A stretch of 64,000 nt of DNA, taken from the NCBI GenBank assembly GCA_006176705.1, contig QRFJ01000507.1, positions 434,001 through 498,000 on the forward strand, given 5' to 3'. The position numbers were made by a program, and so were the translations under genes. Source of the stretch: Cocos nucifera (Eukaryota; Streptophyta; Magnoliopsida; Arecales; Arecaceae). Positions 11,754 through 22,382 of this stretch are shown here, in pieces. How positions within the stretch are numbered: position 1 is the stretch's first letter; the number at the start of each line of letters is the position of its first letter. The notes beneath the pieces are model-generated. The model saw nothing but the letters and a program-made list of their open reading frames with translations, was not told where the DNA came from and made no database searches.

Positions 11754-14248
11754 TGTTGAAAAATATCCTAAAGCCAATCATCAGTCTGTTGATGGTTGAG
11801 CTACTTTATTTATAATTGATTCATTAATAAATAAAATATATTTTAGATATTTTTTATCATAAGTATTCATCTTCTAACGAACTCCATTATTGTGATGAAG
11901 TTCTTAGAATTATTTAGATTCGATAAAGAGAGAATTTATCGATTAGTCCTTAAATTTGTTCACGACCAAATGATAGACTGTTAATTAGGACAACAGCATC
12001 TATCGAGCATAGATCACTGTATACCATATAGGTTGGTTGTCCTTTTAACCAGGGAGTGTGGAGATACTGGTATGGCATATAGATGAGATGTATGGGTACA
12101 TCATCATTGAACGTGACCAACTCCAAAATATTCTGCTGTCGATAATATCTCTGATGGGATATAGGTATAAGTGTCCCTTAGACCTATGATCACCTCAGTG
12201 ACTTGCAAGCAACTCACTATGCTTTGGTACTAGATTAATTGAATTTCTAATTCAATAAAGGAAGGCTTCTGAGCACAATCAAGTACTTACAAAATCAGAG
12301 TATGATCAAGATGAGATTGATCACTCCAAGAGTTGGAGAAGAATATATCACTGTATTTCAATATAGCAAAACCTTGGCTAGGATAATCCATCAGATAGAT
12401 TTGATATTTTGAAATACAATGTGGACAATCTGATCAAAGTTGATAGTTGAATTCTGAGGTATCCTACGAGCATTTTGGTCAAGGGGATGAATTATATGAA
12501 AACTATATCCGCATGGGTTCTAAGAATGTTATTCTACACATTCGACCTATCCGATCGTTGGATACCATTGCTTGATGGTCAATTTAATTGGTATAGAAAT
12601 CTATTCCTATACTGCCGACTTAGGTTTGAACCTATGAGGTTACACATATTAGAGCTCATGATCTGATCGGATGGTTAATTAACGATTAAGAATCGTTCTA
12701 GGATTAAACAATCAATACGATTGGTGTTTAACCTAGTGCAAGTGTTGCAGGAGGATCGATTAGCAATTAGATTGATAATTGACTTAATTTGATTAAGCCA
12801 GAGGATTGAGATTAAGTTTAATTAAATATAATTTAATTAGATTTGATTTGGACTTGATTGGATCAAGTTCAATTGACTTATTGGATAAGCCAAATACAAG
12901 GAAGAACTAGTCCTAGTCTAACTAAGACTCGGGTCAATCCAATTTTTTAATTTGATTAAAAAATTAAATTAAAATTAAATTTAATCTAATCTAATTTAAT
13001 TAAGTTCTTAAATGGGTTAGGATCTAATTTAATTGGGTTGGTTTGCTCTTGATTTTATTTGGTTAAAAGATCTTGTTTGACCAAGTCAAAATAGGAGTCC
13101 TAGTGTGACTTGGACTCCCTATCACTTGTGCCACTTAATCCTCATGCCCCATGCCCTTTTGTTTTATTTTTTACATGAAAATTCTCCATGCCCAGGGCTT
13201 CTCATGCCCCTTCTTTCTCTCCCTCTTCCACTTATTTGGAATAAGTTATGGACATATCCTTTTTGATGGAAAGTTGTTTTGAGTTTAAATTCTATATGAT
13301 AGAATCCTAACAACTCAAAACTCTTCACATAGTGTGCCAACCCATCTTTATTTTATTTCCTCTGATTTCCATGGTAAAAGAGGGATTTTTTGTGCACCCC
13401 CTTTGCTAGTCCACAGCAAAAAAAAAAGATGGGGGCGCCCAAGAGTTGGGTGCCCCAACAACTTGCCATTTAATGTCTTTCCTAGTCTAAGAATTTGACC
13501 AAACTTGGACTCTACATATCTCACTATTTAAAAAGATTTTTTGGCTGAAATTTTTATAGAATACAAAGATTTGGGAGAGGTTTGGGATGTGCAAAAATCA
13601 AAGAAAGAGGATCCTTGGGTGTGGGGGTTCCATAGGCACCAAACTAGGTATCTAGGTGAGAGAAAAGAGAAAAAGAAGAGGATCTTCTTCTAGAGATATT
13701 TTATTCTTCATCTCTCCTCCTTCTTTTGAGTTTTTTTCTGAGAGAGTCTCATATCAGAAAACTCTTCTCTTCCTTCTCATATTCTGGAGAGTCCAAATTT
13801 TAAAAATGGGAGCATTGGATCGACCGTCGAAGAAGGATCAGCACGGTACTAGCATACTGTGCTGATTTTCTGTATCGGACTTTAGATCAGAGTTCGTAGG
13901 CTCGTGTGGATGACTCCTAGTGGCCAAATGCATGTACAACTTGTGACTTCATCTTCAAGCCTAGATCAATAAATTAAAATATCTAACTTGCACAGATAAT
14001 AGATCTGATCTATTGATTTCATACCTGCATTAGATGTAGTATAGATCTAGGTTGATGTGATCAACCTTTCCTTCTCTTTTATATTTTTAATTTTTGATTT
14101 AATATCATACTTTGATCATATAATAGATCTAAGATCTAGATATTTAAATATTTATTTAAATAAATATTTAATTTATTTAAATCTTTTGCTGCCTGATCTT
14201 GAAAAAGTTTCAAGATCTATCCATGAAACCCTAGATCTGGTTCCTTCA
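11754..14248 (+). repeat. complete family-A LTR shared by copies 1 and 2
   Basis: It is 2495 bp, begins TGTTGAAAAAT after a purine-rich tract and ends TTCCTTCA, with a TGAA/TTCA terminal inverted match. It is followed by a decayed primer-binding site. It closes copy 1 and opens copy 2. TATA-like CTATTTAAAAAG at 13524-13535 is the likely promoter core, about 70 bp after a GC hairpin. Related copies are at 48754-51431 (complete) and 56756-57580 (partial). Confidence 0.9.
13432..13456 (+). promoter_or_regulatory. GC-rich hairpin upstream of family-A LTR TATA box
   Basis: GGGGCGCCCAA and TTGGGTGCCCC form an 11-bp stem with a 3-base loop and a single G.T pair. It is a GC island in very AT-rich DNA. 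The matching hairpin in copy 3 (50616-50640) is perfect. A role in transcription is inferred only from position. Confidence 0.65.
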
Positions 14249-16221
14249 ATTAGTATCATAGTCTAGGTTCTTATTACATGATTTTTATGTATATTTAGAT
14301 TATTTTTTAGATTAAATCTAATTTATAATCTAATTATTAAATTTAAAATTAAAAATTTAGATCTCATGAACTGCCATAAGGTTATCCTGCTGTAAGATTT
14401 ATCCCTTACAGTAAAAAGATTATCCTAGTTCGTGATGATCTGCTCCTAATCATAAATTTATTAGATTTAATTTAATTTTATTTATAATTTAATAGATTTA
14501 AAATAATTTTAGATCTAAAAATAAAGTTTTTAGATTACACGGACTGCTACAAGATTGTCCTGCTGTAAGGTTTACCCCTTATAGTGGAAAGGTTGTCCTA
14601 GTACGTGCTCATCTAAAATATTGATCATAAAATTTTAGATTATATCTAAGAGATTTTATGAACTAATTAAAAATATTTTAATCTAATTTTAATCATCATA
14701 AATATGTTAGATTTGATCTAACTTGATTTATGATTGATTGGTGTTAAAACTATTTCAATTACATAAACCTATTTAGATTAGATCTAAAGTAGTTTCATGT
14801 TTATTTTACTTGCACATTGATTATGAATCAAACATGCAACTTAGTTGATAGAACCATATTATAAAAATATTTTACAAACATCAAAATTATTTTTGAAAAG
14901 CCAAACCCCAATCCTCAGCCCAAAACTTAATTAAGAATTAAAAAGTTATTTGACTGGGTTCTAGGATTGTAAGTTGAAGATCCTATGACATGAATCATAA
15001 CATATTGGGTTAATGGGTTAATAGGGATTAGGTCCATTAATTGGGTTAGATCTAAGGTTAGATTAAAGAATGAACTTAATTAGAGAATTGACTAAATCTA
15101 ATCAATTGTTGTCTTAGATTAGGTTAAGGATTCTCTAGATCAATTACAATAGTTGTAGTTGATCAAGTTCATGTCTTTAACAAGAACCAAATGGACTTGA
15201 TTCTTGCTAAGAGGTCTAGCTCGAACTATTAGGTTGATCTAATCAAAACTAATTAAATCAGTTGGTGTCTAAGGTAAGTTTAGTACATACGACCGATGGT
15301 TTTTAATTGGCAGCCCACTTACCTAGCCATTTTCGATGGTGTCTAAGGCAAGCTTTGGTAGACCCTTCCACCGATCTGACTTACCTAACCTTCTTGGTGA
15401 GATTGAGTTTTGATCAAATCACTTGACAATTTAAGTTGACCCATATCAGCTAGGTAAATCAGTGTGACTGATTTAAGTGCTCCTAGATCAGCCTATTAGT
15501 AGTCTCCCTTAAGCAAACTTGGTGAAGCTAATGAGAGGATCATGATAAGCTAGTTAATCTGATCTTTTCTCTAAATCAAATTAATTAAATCTTCTAAAAT
15601 TATTAGGTCCTTAAAATAAAATAGTTATGGTGATAACTAGATCATAGCCTCCCATTAAGTGGATGATAATGGGTCCATTAGTTGGATAATCATTGAAGGC
15701 CCATAGGCCTGGTGCTTATCTGCTAATGAAATTATCATTTATAATATGATTTCTTGACTGCATCTTTCTAAATAGTGGTTAGACTGACCAACCATAGTTA
15801 GGCATAATCATTCATTAGTTAGATGGACCAAGTATGATCATGTTAATGGTTGGACCTAATCGAAACTTTCAATGGAGGCCCTAGCCTACTAAAAAGATAC
15901 CTGGGGCAAAATTAAATTACTAAAAATTATTTGAAGAAATAATTGATTATGAACCTACCCTTAAATATACATAGGTTGACCAATCATAGTTGAATTTATG
16001 TGCAGTCTATGTGGATTCTAGTACCCACTAAGAGATTAGGGTAATTCCTCGAATTGGAGATAGAGGCTACCAATTCGAATAAAATAGTGGTAGAAACCTT
16101 TTGATTAAAATCCAAATCTTTAGGTTTAATAAATTAATTACTAATTAGGCTTTTGATTATCCTTTATGCTGTTAAATTCTAACCACAGTTGTTTCATTCA
16201 CTATTAGACAGTGATTAACTT
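14249..16221 (+). other. leader of family-A copy 2
   Basis: It is collinear with 6433-8407. The primer-binding site is decayed (TAGTATCATAGT, 14251-14262). Paired hairpins persist: CTGTAAG (14390-14396) with CTTACAG (14405-14411), and CTGTAAG (14563-14569) with CTTATAG (14578-14584). No gag-like reading frame is seen. Confidence 0.75.
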
Positions 16222-17497
16222 ATGGGATCCAACTTCGATAATAAGTATCGAAAGTTGAATGTTGTTCAGCAGCACGAAGTGGTTCATGCTAGGACCTCTA
16301 TGCTTAATTTAAACATAAGGTTCAAGAATAACCTAGATCAGGCAAAGTGCTTTCATTGTAAGAAGCAGGGATATTCGAAGAGGAACTGTCCTCGGTATCG
16401 TGATTCCCATGACCCCAACAGGCTGAATAAGAGAGATGAGCAAGTAGTTACTGATCAAGGATGTTATATGATAATACCTTATAATTTTTCTATTTATGAT
16501 ACTTCTACTTAGGTATTGGATATCGAAAGTCCAGTCTATATTTGTAATACGTTGTAAGGACTTCAAATTAGTAGAAAATTTGAGAATAATAAGCGATTTT
16601 TGAATGTTGGAGATGGAAGATCTGCTCCAATTCTTGCTATGAGAATAGTTCAACTTATTCTCAATACTAATATCATTTCTTTAAATGAATTTATTATTGT
16701 CCTTCCTTTCTGATGAATATAATCTCTATTAGTCTTTTGACCAAGGATGGTTATCATTTATCTATAAAGGAAGATTATTGTAATATCATTATGAATGATG
16801 TTACAATAATGCAAAGATAATAAAAAAATAATATTTATATTTTATCACAGCCTGTGAGTATAATGTACACTTCTAGAAAACATCCTAGATTAGATAATGT
16901 CTCTGATATCTACCTATGGTACTGTAGGCTTGGTCACATTAGCAAGAACAGGATAAACAGATTGATCCAAGAGAAAATCTTCGAAGTCAGTGATTGTGAA
17001 TCACTTCCAACCTGTGAATCCTGTCTTCTTGAAAAAACGGTCAAGTCATCTTTTACTAAAAAGGATGAAAGAGCTACTGAGCTCTTAGGTCTAATATATA
17101 CTGATATATGTGGACCAATGAGCATAGGTGCTAGAGGTGGATATTTCTACTTCATAACTTTCACAGATAATCTATCCAGGTACAGATATGTTTATCTGAT
17201 GAAACATAAGTTGGATTCATTTGAAATATTCAAAAGATTTTAAAGTGAAGTAGAAAAATAAACTAGAAAGAATATTAAAACTCTTTGATCGGATCGAGGA
17301 GGTAAATATCTATCCAGTGAGTTCTTGACATATCTAGGAAAGAATGAAATTCTCTCACAATAGACTCCTCCTGTGATACCATAGTATAATAGTGTATCGA
17401 AAAGGAGAAATCAAACCTTATTGGATATGGTTCAATCCATGATGGATTTTGCTAGTCAACCTATTTCATTTTGGGGTTATACTCTTGAGTCTGCCTA
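16222..17497 (+). pseudogene. copia family-A pol, copy 2, truncated in integrase
   Basis: It opens with MGSNFDNKYRKLN. The zinc knuckle is CFHCKKQGYSKRNC: all three Cys are kept but the His is Tyr. Protease reads LDIES, so the DTG centre is lost. The GAG_pre-integrase zinc motif is good at 16915-17040 (RLGHI, CESCLLEK). The integrase core runs to about 17497, with the catalytic Glu replaced by Lys (17400-17402). Stops are at 16510, 16555, 17241, 17259 and 17287. Downstream of 17497 the open frame continues briefly into unrelated sequence. Confidence 0.87.
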
Positions 17498-17846
17498 TTT
17501 CATTTATGAGCTAAGAAAGGATGATCAAATTTTCATCTTATCTTATTTAATCGAATTTAGTACCCTTAAAGTGTCTTATGGATATGCAATACAAACAAAA
17601 TAAGATGTACAATCAAAAGTGGAAAGTTTTTTCTTGTTATATTTTGTGGTTAGGTCTCTAATCTCTTAAACAACTTATGCAAAGTTATTATTATTATTTT
17701 TTTAAAATTTTTAAATTATCTTTATTATTTATTATTATTTTTTACTATTTTTATTTTTTATTAACTTTTATTAATTTTTAATTATTTTATTATTTTATTA
17801 TTTTTATTTATTTTTTTTTTTAATTTTTTAAGCAACTAAATCATAA

Positions 17847-17864
17847 TCCCAACAACGATGCCAA
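17847..17864 (-). promoter_or_regulatory. decayed gypsy primer-binding site
   Basis: The minus strand reads TGGCATCGTTGTTGGGA. It sits just inside the LTR end and resembles the long site used by Athila-type elements, with C-to-T changes at CpG-like positions. Confidence 0.6.
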
Positions 17865-17872
17865 AATTTAAT

Positions 17873-19398
17873 TGCTATCGTAAATGGTCAAAAATAAAAT
17901 TTAACTCACTACCATATAGATAGAATGAGTCGGAATCATATCCACAGAGATCATATTAATTATGTTTAAATTATAAATTAAAAATAATTAAGATTAATTA
18001 AAAGTTGATTAAATAAAAGACTATTTAAATTAATTAAGAAAGTAAATAAATAGTAAATTAATTAAAAATTGAGTTGAAGTATTAAAGCTAGATTTTGAGG
18101 CTGGTATTCTTTTTTATATGCTTAATTAATATTTAACCAATAAAGATATACCTATCTTAGAGAGCACGATACCCTTAGATTACAGTTCATTCATTAAAGT
18201 TATAAGCTAGTCTAAACTGATTTAAATATAATACTAAGAATTAATCTAAATATAATATATTTTAAAAATACGAATCATATCCATAGATCATGACTCGTCC
18301 TAAGAGTAATAACCTATTTTAGATTAATTATAAAAAAATAAAAATATAAAAATATTATAATTAAAAATAATTTTTATTATATAATTAAAAAAATATAAAA
18401 AATAAAAAATATCATCAAAATAAGATTATTATGATCTTTATGATCAGTCGGCCATTGAAAAGTTTTTCATTGATATTCTTGAATTTGAAGAAAAACCTGG
18501 ATAATTACTGATAAAGAAGAAAGAGGGGCGACGAAAGGCCTAAAAGGCCGTGGCTGTTCTCCCTTGTGGCGTCTGGAGGGGTTATTTATAGGAGAGAAAT
18601 TAGGAGCTGAGGCCGAGTTCGTATTTGAGGAGTTGTGCCCAGGTAACTTGTATTTGAAATCTGTTGTGTTGCTGTTTCTCGGAGCCGGTAAACCGTGCGC
18701 TTTTTATTGACCGTGATAGATCGGCTTATAATTAAAAATTAAAAGAAGCAAGAGGCGAGGCTGCTTGAGTTCTGGGAGCTCGTGAATTAGGGAGGAGATG
18801 CGTGAAGAAGGGAATTAAGAAAATGAGGGCTACGTGAAGGCTTTTGAGGGATTTGAGAAAGAGGTTTTATTACATGAAATAGGGCCACGTAAATAGGAGA
18901 CTTTGTTTTTATGAAGTGTTATGGAGTGCATTGGGGCGCGTGTAAACTTTAGCGTGTGAAAAGAGCAGGGAGGCTTTGGTGCATGAAGAAATAATGGCAT
19001 GTGGAGGACTTAGAAAGGAGTGGGCCCATGTGGAAATTAATTGGGAGTGGAGGCTACCATGAAGAATTTTGGAGATTAATTAATTATCTTGAACCGCCCT
19101 CTTTTTTTTTTATCAGATTTTTTTTTTTTTTTCTAAGCTGCACGATGATCATTGTCCTGTGCACCGCATCACATATGGGCTATGCGATTTAGTGGGTCAT
19201 GGGCTTTTAGGCTCTTGGACTTTTATGATTTGATCTTCATTTTAAATTCAATTTCTTCTTTCAAATCTACAAATCAGATTTTTTGCAATAGTAAACATCT
19301 TTTCTATAAAATATAAAAAAAAATATTAAATTTATAATAAATAAAAATTAATTAAATATAATTTTGTACTTCAAATGGCTTAAATTAAGTATTTATCA
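17873..19398 (-). repeat. gypsy LTR, minus strand
   Basis: About 1.5 kb, TG...CA on the minus strand (start TGATAAATAC, end near CGATAGCA; the inner end is uncertain by about 10 bp). A TATA box, TATAAATAA, lies at 18592-18600 on the minus strand, in a locally GC-richer stretch (18500-18990). Confidence 0.68.
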
Positions 19399-20403
19399 GT
19401 AATGAAACATGTCGCAATCTTCATCATTGACATCATCGAAACATCTTTTGATGAACCAGAACTCTTCTGATTCTTCCAATTAGAATCATCGATCATTAAG
19501 ATAATTCTAATTGATTCCATCAGTATCATCTAGCAGTATATGGTGGTAACATATTAGAATCGAATAATGAATCTTTCGATGCAGTTACCTGTATGATTGG
19601 GTTCTCCAATCATGAACTCCAACAGAATTAGGATTAAGGTAAACTCATTAAATCCAAACACCTATCATATGAATGAATCATTCGATTCGAATCCGATGTA
19701 AAATCCTAATAGAAACTTCTTTCTATTATTTCACACTATCATGGCCATGAATTTTAGGATTCGATCTCATGATCATCATAGGACCATTTCTCCTCTACCG
19801 AGATTGATAGATCCCATCTTGGTGTCATCCAGTTCCTACAATGAACATGCTATAGCCAACATACACCTTAAGATTCCGAATGACTAGGAGACCAAGTTAT
19901 GGTGTAGTCAAACTATAACACTCTCAAGGTGAATTACGAATGCACCTCAGATGAAAGAACCAGACACACGCTGCAGCATCGACCTAGTCATCGACAAGAA
20001 GATAGACTCCCTTATGACTGCTCGAGATGGTCACGCTCAGTATCTTTGTTCTCAATGAGTACATATACTCTCACTCTGGTATCTCCATACCATAGACTCA
20101 AGACTTATCTATCCTAGAAAAGTAATCGTACACCGATCTTCTGGATCAATCACCATCCTCATGATATCCTATGATCGAAAGTAATTTATGAGTTAATTAT
20201 GATAACACATGCCTTAAATTCTCAACTCTTGACAATATGTGTTATCATGCCCATTAACTCAAAGGATGTATCACAGATACTTTAATACATAATATGATAA
20301 AATAATTAATTTATTTATTAATTTTAAGTTAAAATTATAAAAATATTTCTAAAAAGTATTTTACAAGTGTCAACCAATCTGGCTTCTAGGCACACATCTA
20401 ATA
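19399..20403 (-). repeat. fragment of a family-B copia LTR
   Basis: It aligns along its whole length with 58847-59856, the 5' (U3) half of the family-B LTR (shared blocks such as GACATCATCGAAAC and AGCAGTATATGGTGG, and the end GGCTTCTAGG). The right end is the true LTR terminus, CTAATA against CTAACA. The left side stops exactly where the gypsy LTR begins, so the gypsy element probably inserted into this LTR. Confidence 0.82.
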
Positions 20404-20926
20404 ACGGGTTATGATCGAGAGATACAGTCCATGCTCGATTTAATAGTTTATTTTAGAGAAAATCATTAAAAACCATGTTACTAATTTTTAAGAATTAAAG
20501 TATTGAATAGCTTATGATTCTATTAAGATGGATCGTGATCGAGAGATACGATTCATATCCAAAGAAAATAGGTTATAGTCATAACTAAATTTTTAAAAAT
20601 ATTAAATTTTTATATTAAAAAGAATTACCACAACCTTACTAGAGATAGATTCAAAATTATAGAATACTTTTAATTAATTCTAAAATCCTAATTAATTAAG
20701 TGTTTGCTTTTTTTATTTTAATTTGCTAAACTCTCAATTATTTCTCTTTAATCTACTTATTTAAGTTTCTGCTTTAAAACTAAATTTAGAATCTTATTTT
20801 TAATTAAATTGAACATAACTTCATCTTCAATCTCCAAAAAAATTGACACTTGACTCATCATTATTTTAAATATTAAAATTAAATTTAATTTTGTTTGTTA
20901 CTATAACAATAAGCAATCAACGCCAC
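20404..20926. other. AT-rich stretch, no gene seen
   Basis: No coding frame. It contains the motif GATCGAGAGATAC twice (about 20413 and 20538), each followed by a CCAT/TCAT-rich tail. It may be decayed gypsy LTR sequence, but I could not align it convincingly. Confidence 0.4.
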
Positions 20927-22362
20927 ATAAAAGTTATGTGAAATAAAATTGGATAAGGAAGAAAGAATGTGGCACCAATCATTTCATGCACCAAAAAGAC
21001 CTTGCGCATAACTTCTTTCCTCATGCACTAAGAAAGAGATTCTCTGGTGCGTGGGATGTTGAGATGAGGCACCCAACCCTTAGCCCAATAAGCCATGAGT
21101 CAACCCAATTAGAAACTCAAATCAGATTTAATTTAAATTGAATTTAATTAGCCCAAATAGAAACCAAATTCGAATCTAATTCGAATGCTGAAGTTAGGGT
21201 TTGCAACATGTGCTAGCATGTTGAACTTGCACACATGATCTAATCCAATTAGACCCTAGATCAATTTTTTTGTGTGACCCATTGGATTCTATATCTAGCC
21301 AGTAGTAGATCCGAGTGCAAGTTGACCTAATTTGATTAGAAATCAATCTAACTGATTTAGGTCAAATCGAGCTAACCCGATTTGAACAATTAGAATCCTT
21401 TCTAATTGATGATCAAATTAAACTCTTTAATTTGATTGAATCCATAAGATAAGATTGACATCTAGTAATGTATCATATCTATCCAAAAGATATAAAATTT
21501 TAGTAGAAATATCAAAAATATTCTTTAGTGATAAGTTACCGTGCAATTTGATCCTACGATCATCCTGTATCCTGAATATGACTATGAATATAGAATCATA
21601 TCAAATCCAATATTATATTCTTATTTTTCTCGATCTTATAATGATGATTTGATTAATAAAATATTAAAAACTATTTTTAATATTTATTATGCTTTGATCA
21701 AAGACTTCCTGAATCATCATTCGATTAAAGTAAGTAAGATGAGATCTTCTCTTACTAGGAGTGATCAATTCTATGTTGATCTACTCACAACCTCCATATG
21801 CAATCCACTATATTCAGAACATGTCGTACATGACTAAATCATGAATGAGTATGAACTAAAATATAGATTCATGCATATAAGGTTCTATGGCAGTCTCAGG
21901 TCAAAGGTTTACATGCACAACTTTCACTAAGAGAAATATGTTTTGACAAGTAAGTAAGACTCCATAAGATGTTCTTAAGTCAGATCAATTCAGTGAACTC
22001 ATTCTCTAATGAGTAACAAAATTCTTGTATTAGTATCTCATATAAGTGATTATGAGATCAATCATCCTCTCCATCGAGCATACATAGGATGTCCCAATCT
22101 CTCCAAAAATATCGATCTCTAACTCAATATTTCATCAATCGAGAATATTTTAGATTAGAGTTTTAGGATTTTAGGTCTCACAAGTATAATCTCATTATAA
22201 CCCTAAAATCATTATCCTAATTTATAGGGTTCATCATAATCTTAAATAACAATAAGATGCAGCATATGATGAAATATAAATGCCTTTATTTATCTATGAA
22301 AAAAATATCATTTATGAGTCTGAAAGACTAAAAGAATAATCCATCAAAATACACTAAAACCA
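20927..22362 (-). repeat. family-C 3' LTR, truncated
   Basis: It aligns with 28408-29834 (CATAAAAGTTA..., TTGCGCATAACTTC...). The outer end on the plus strand is ...ACTAAAACCA at 22362, so the LTR starts TGGTTTTAGT on the minus strand. The part matching 27419-28407, which holds the promoter, is missing at the left. Divergence from the other LTR is large, mostly transitions, so the insertion is old. Confidence 0.82.
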
Positions 22363-22382
22363 ATCTTTCACTTACACTAAAA
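22363..22382 (-). promoter_or_regulatory. polypurine tract of family C
   Basis: The minus strand reads TTTTAGTGTAAGTGAAAGAT directly before the LTR start, and directly after the pol stop. This is the expected place for the plus-strand primer. Confidence 0.65.

Larger units (their letters stand above)
6035..14248 (+). mobile_element. Ty1/copia family A, copy 1 (5' LTR truncated)
   Basis: Order: end of the 5' LTR (6035-6432), primer-binding site, 2-kb leader, pol with the copia order protease-integrase-RT-RNase H (8408-11740), then a complete 2.5-kb LTR (11754-14248). The pol wording in RT and RNase H is close to that of Angela/Tork-type plant elements. The 3' LTR also serves as the 5' LTR of copy 2. 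The first 2.1 kb of the 5' LTR is missing. Many stops make it non-autonomous. Confidence 0.9.
11754..17497 (+). mobile_element. Ty1/copia family A, copy 2 (3' truncated)
   Basis: It starts with the LTR shared with copy 1, then carries the same leader (14249-16221) and pol start (16222). Sequence match with the family stops at about 17497 inside integrase, where a minus-strand gypsy leader begins. RT, RNase H and the 3' LTR of this copy are absent from the window. Copies 1 and 2 share a stop codon (8695 and 16510) that copy 3 lacks, so they are closer to each other than to copy 3. Confidence 0.85.
17498..19398 (-). mobile_element. Ty3/gypsy fragment: 5' LTR plus leader start
   Basis: Read on the minus strand, an LTR starts TGATAAATAC at 19398 and runs to about 17873. 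A primer-binding site and about 350 bp of AT-rich leader follow, and the element is then cut at 17498 by family-A copia copy 2. The primer-site region at about 17847-17864 reads TGGCATCGTTGTTGGGA on the minus strand. It resembles the Athila-type site TGGCGCCGTTGCCGGGGA, with several transitions. It is a different family from the gypsy at 1-6034, because the LTR starts do not align. Confidence 0.7.

Noticed and set aside
12475..12666. 63-codon frame in the family-A LTR
   Set aside because: It lies in a non-coding LTR. Its parallel region in copy 3 (about 49490-49680) shows no sign of protein-level constraint.
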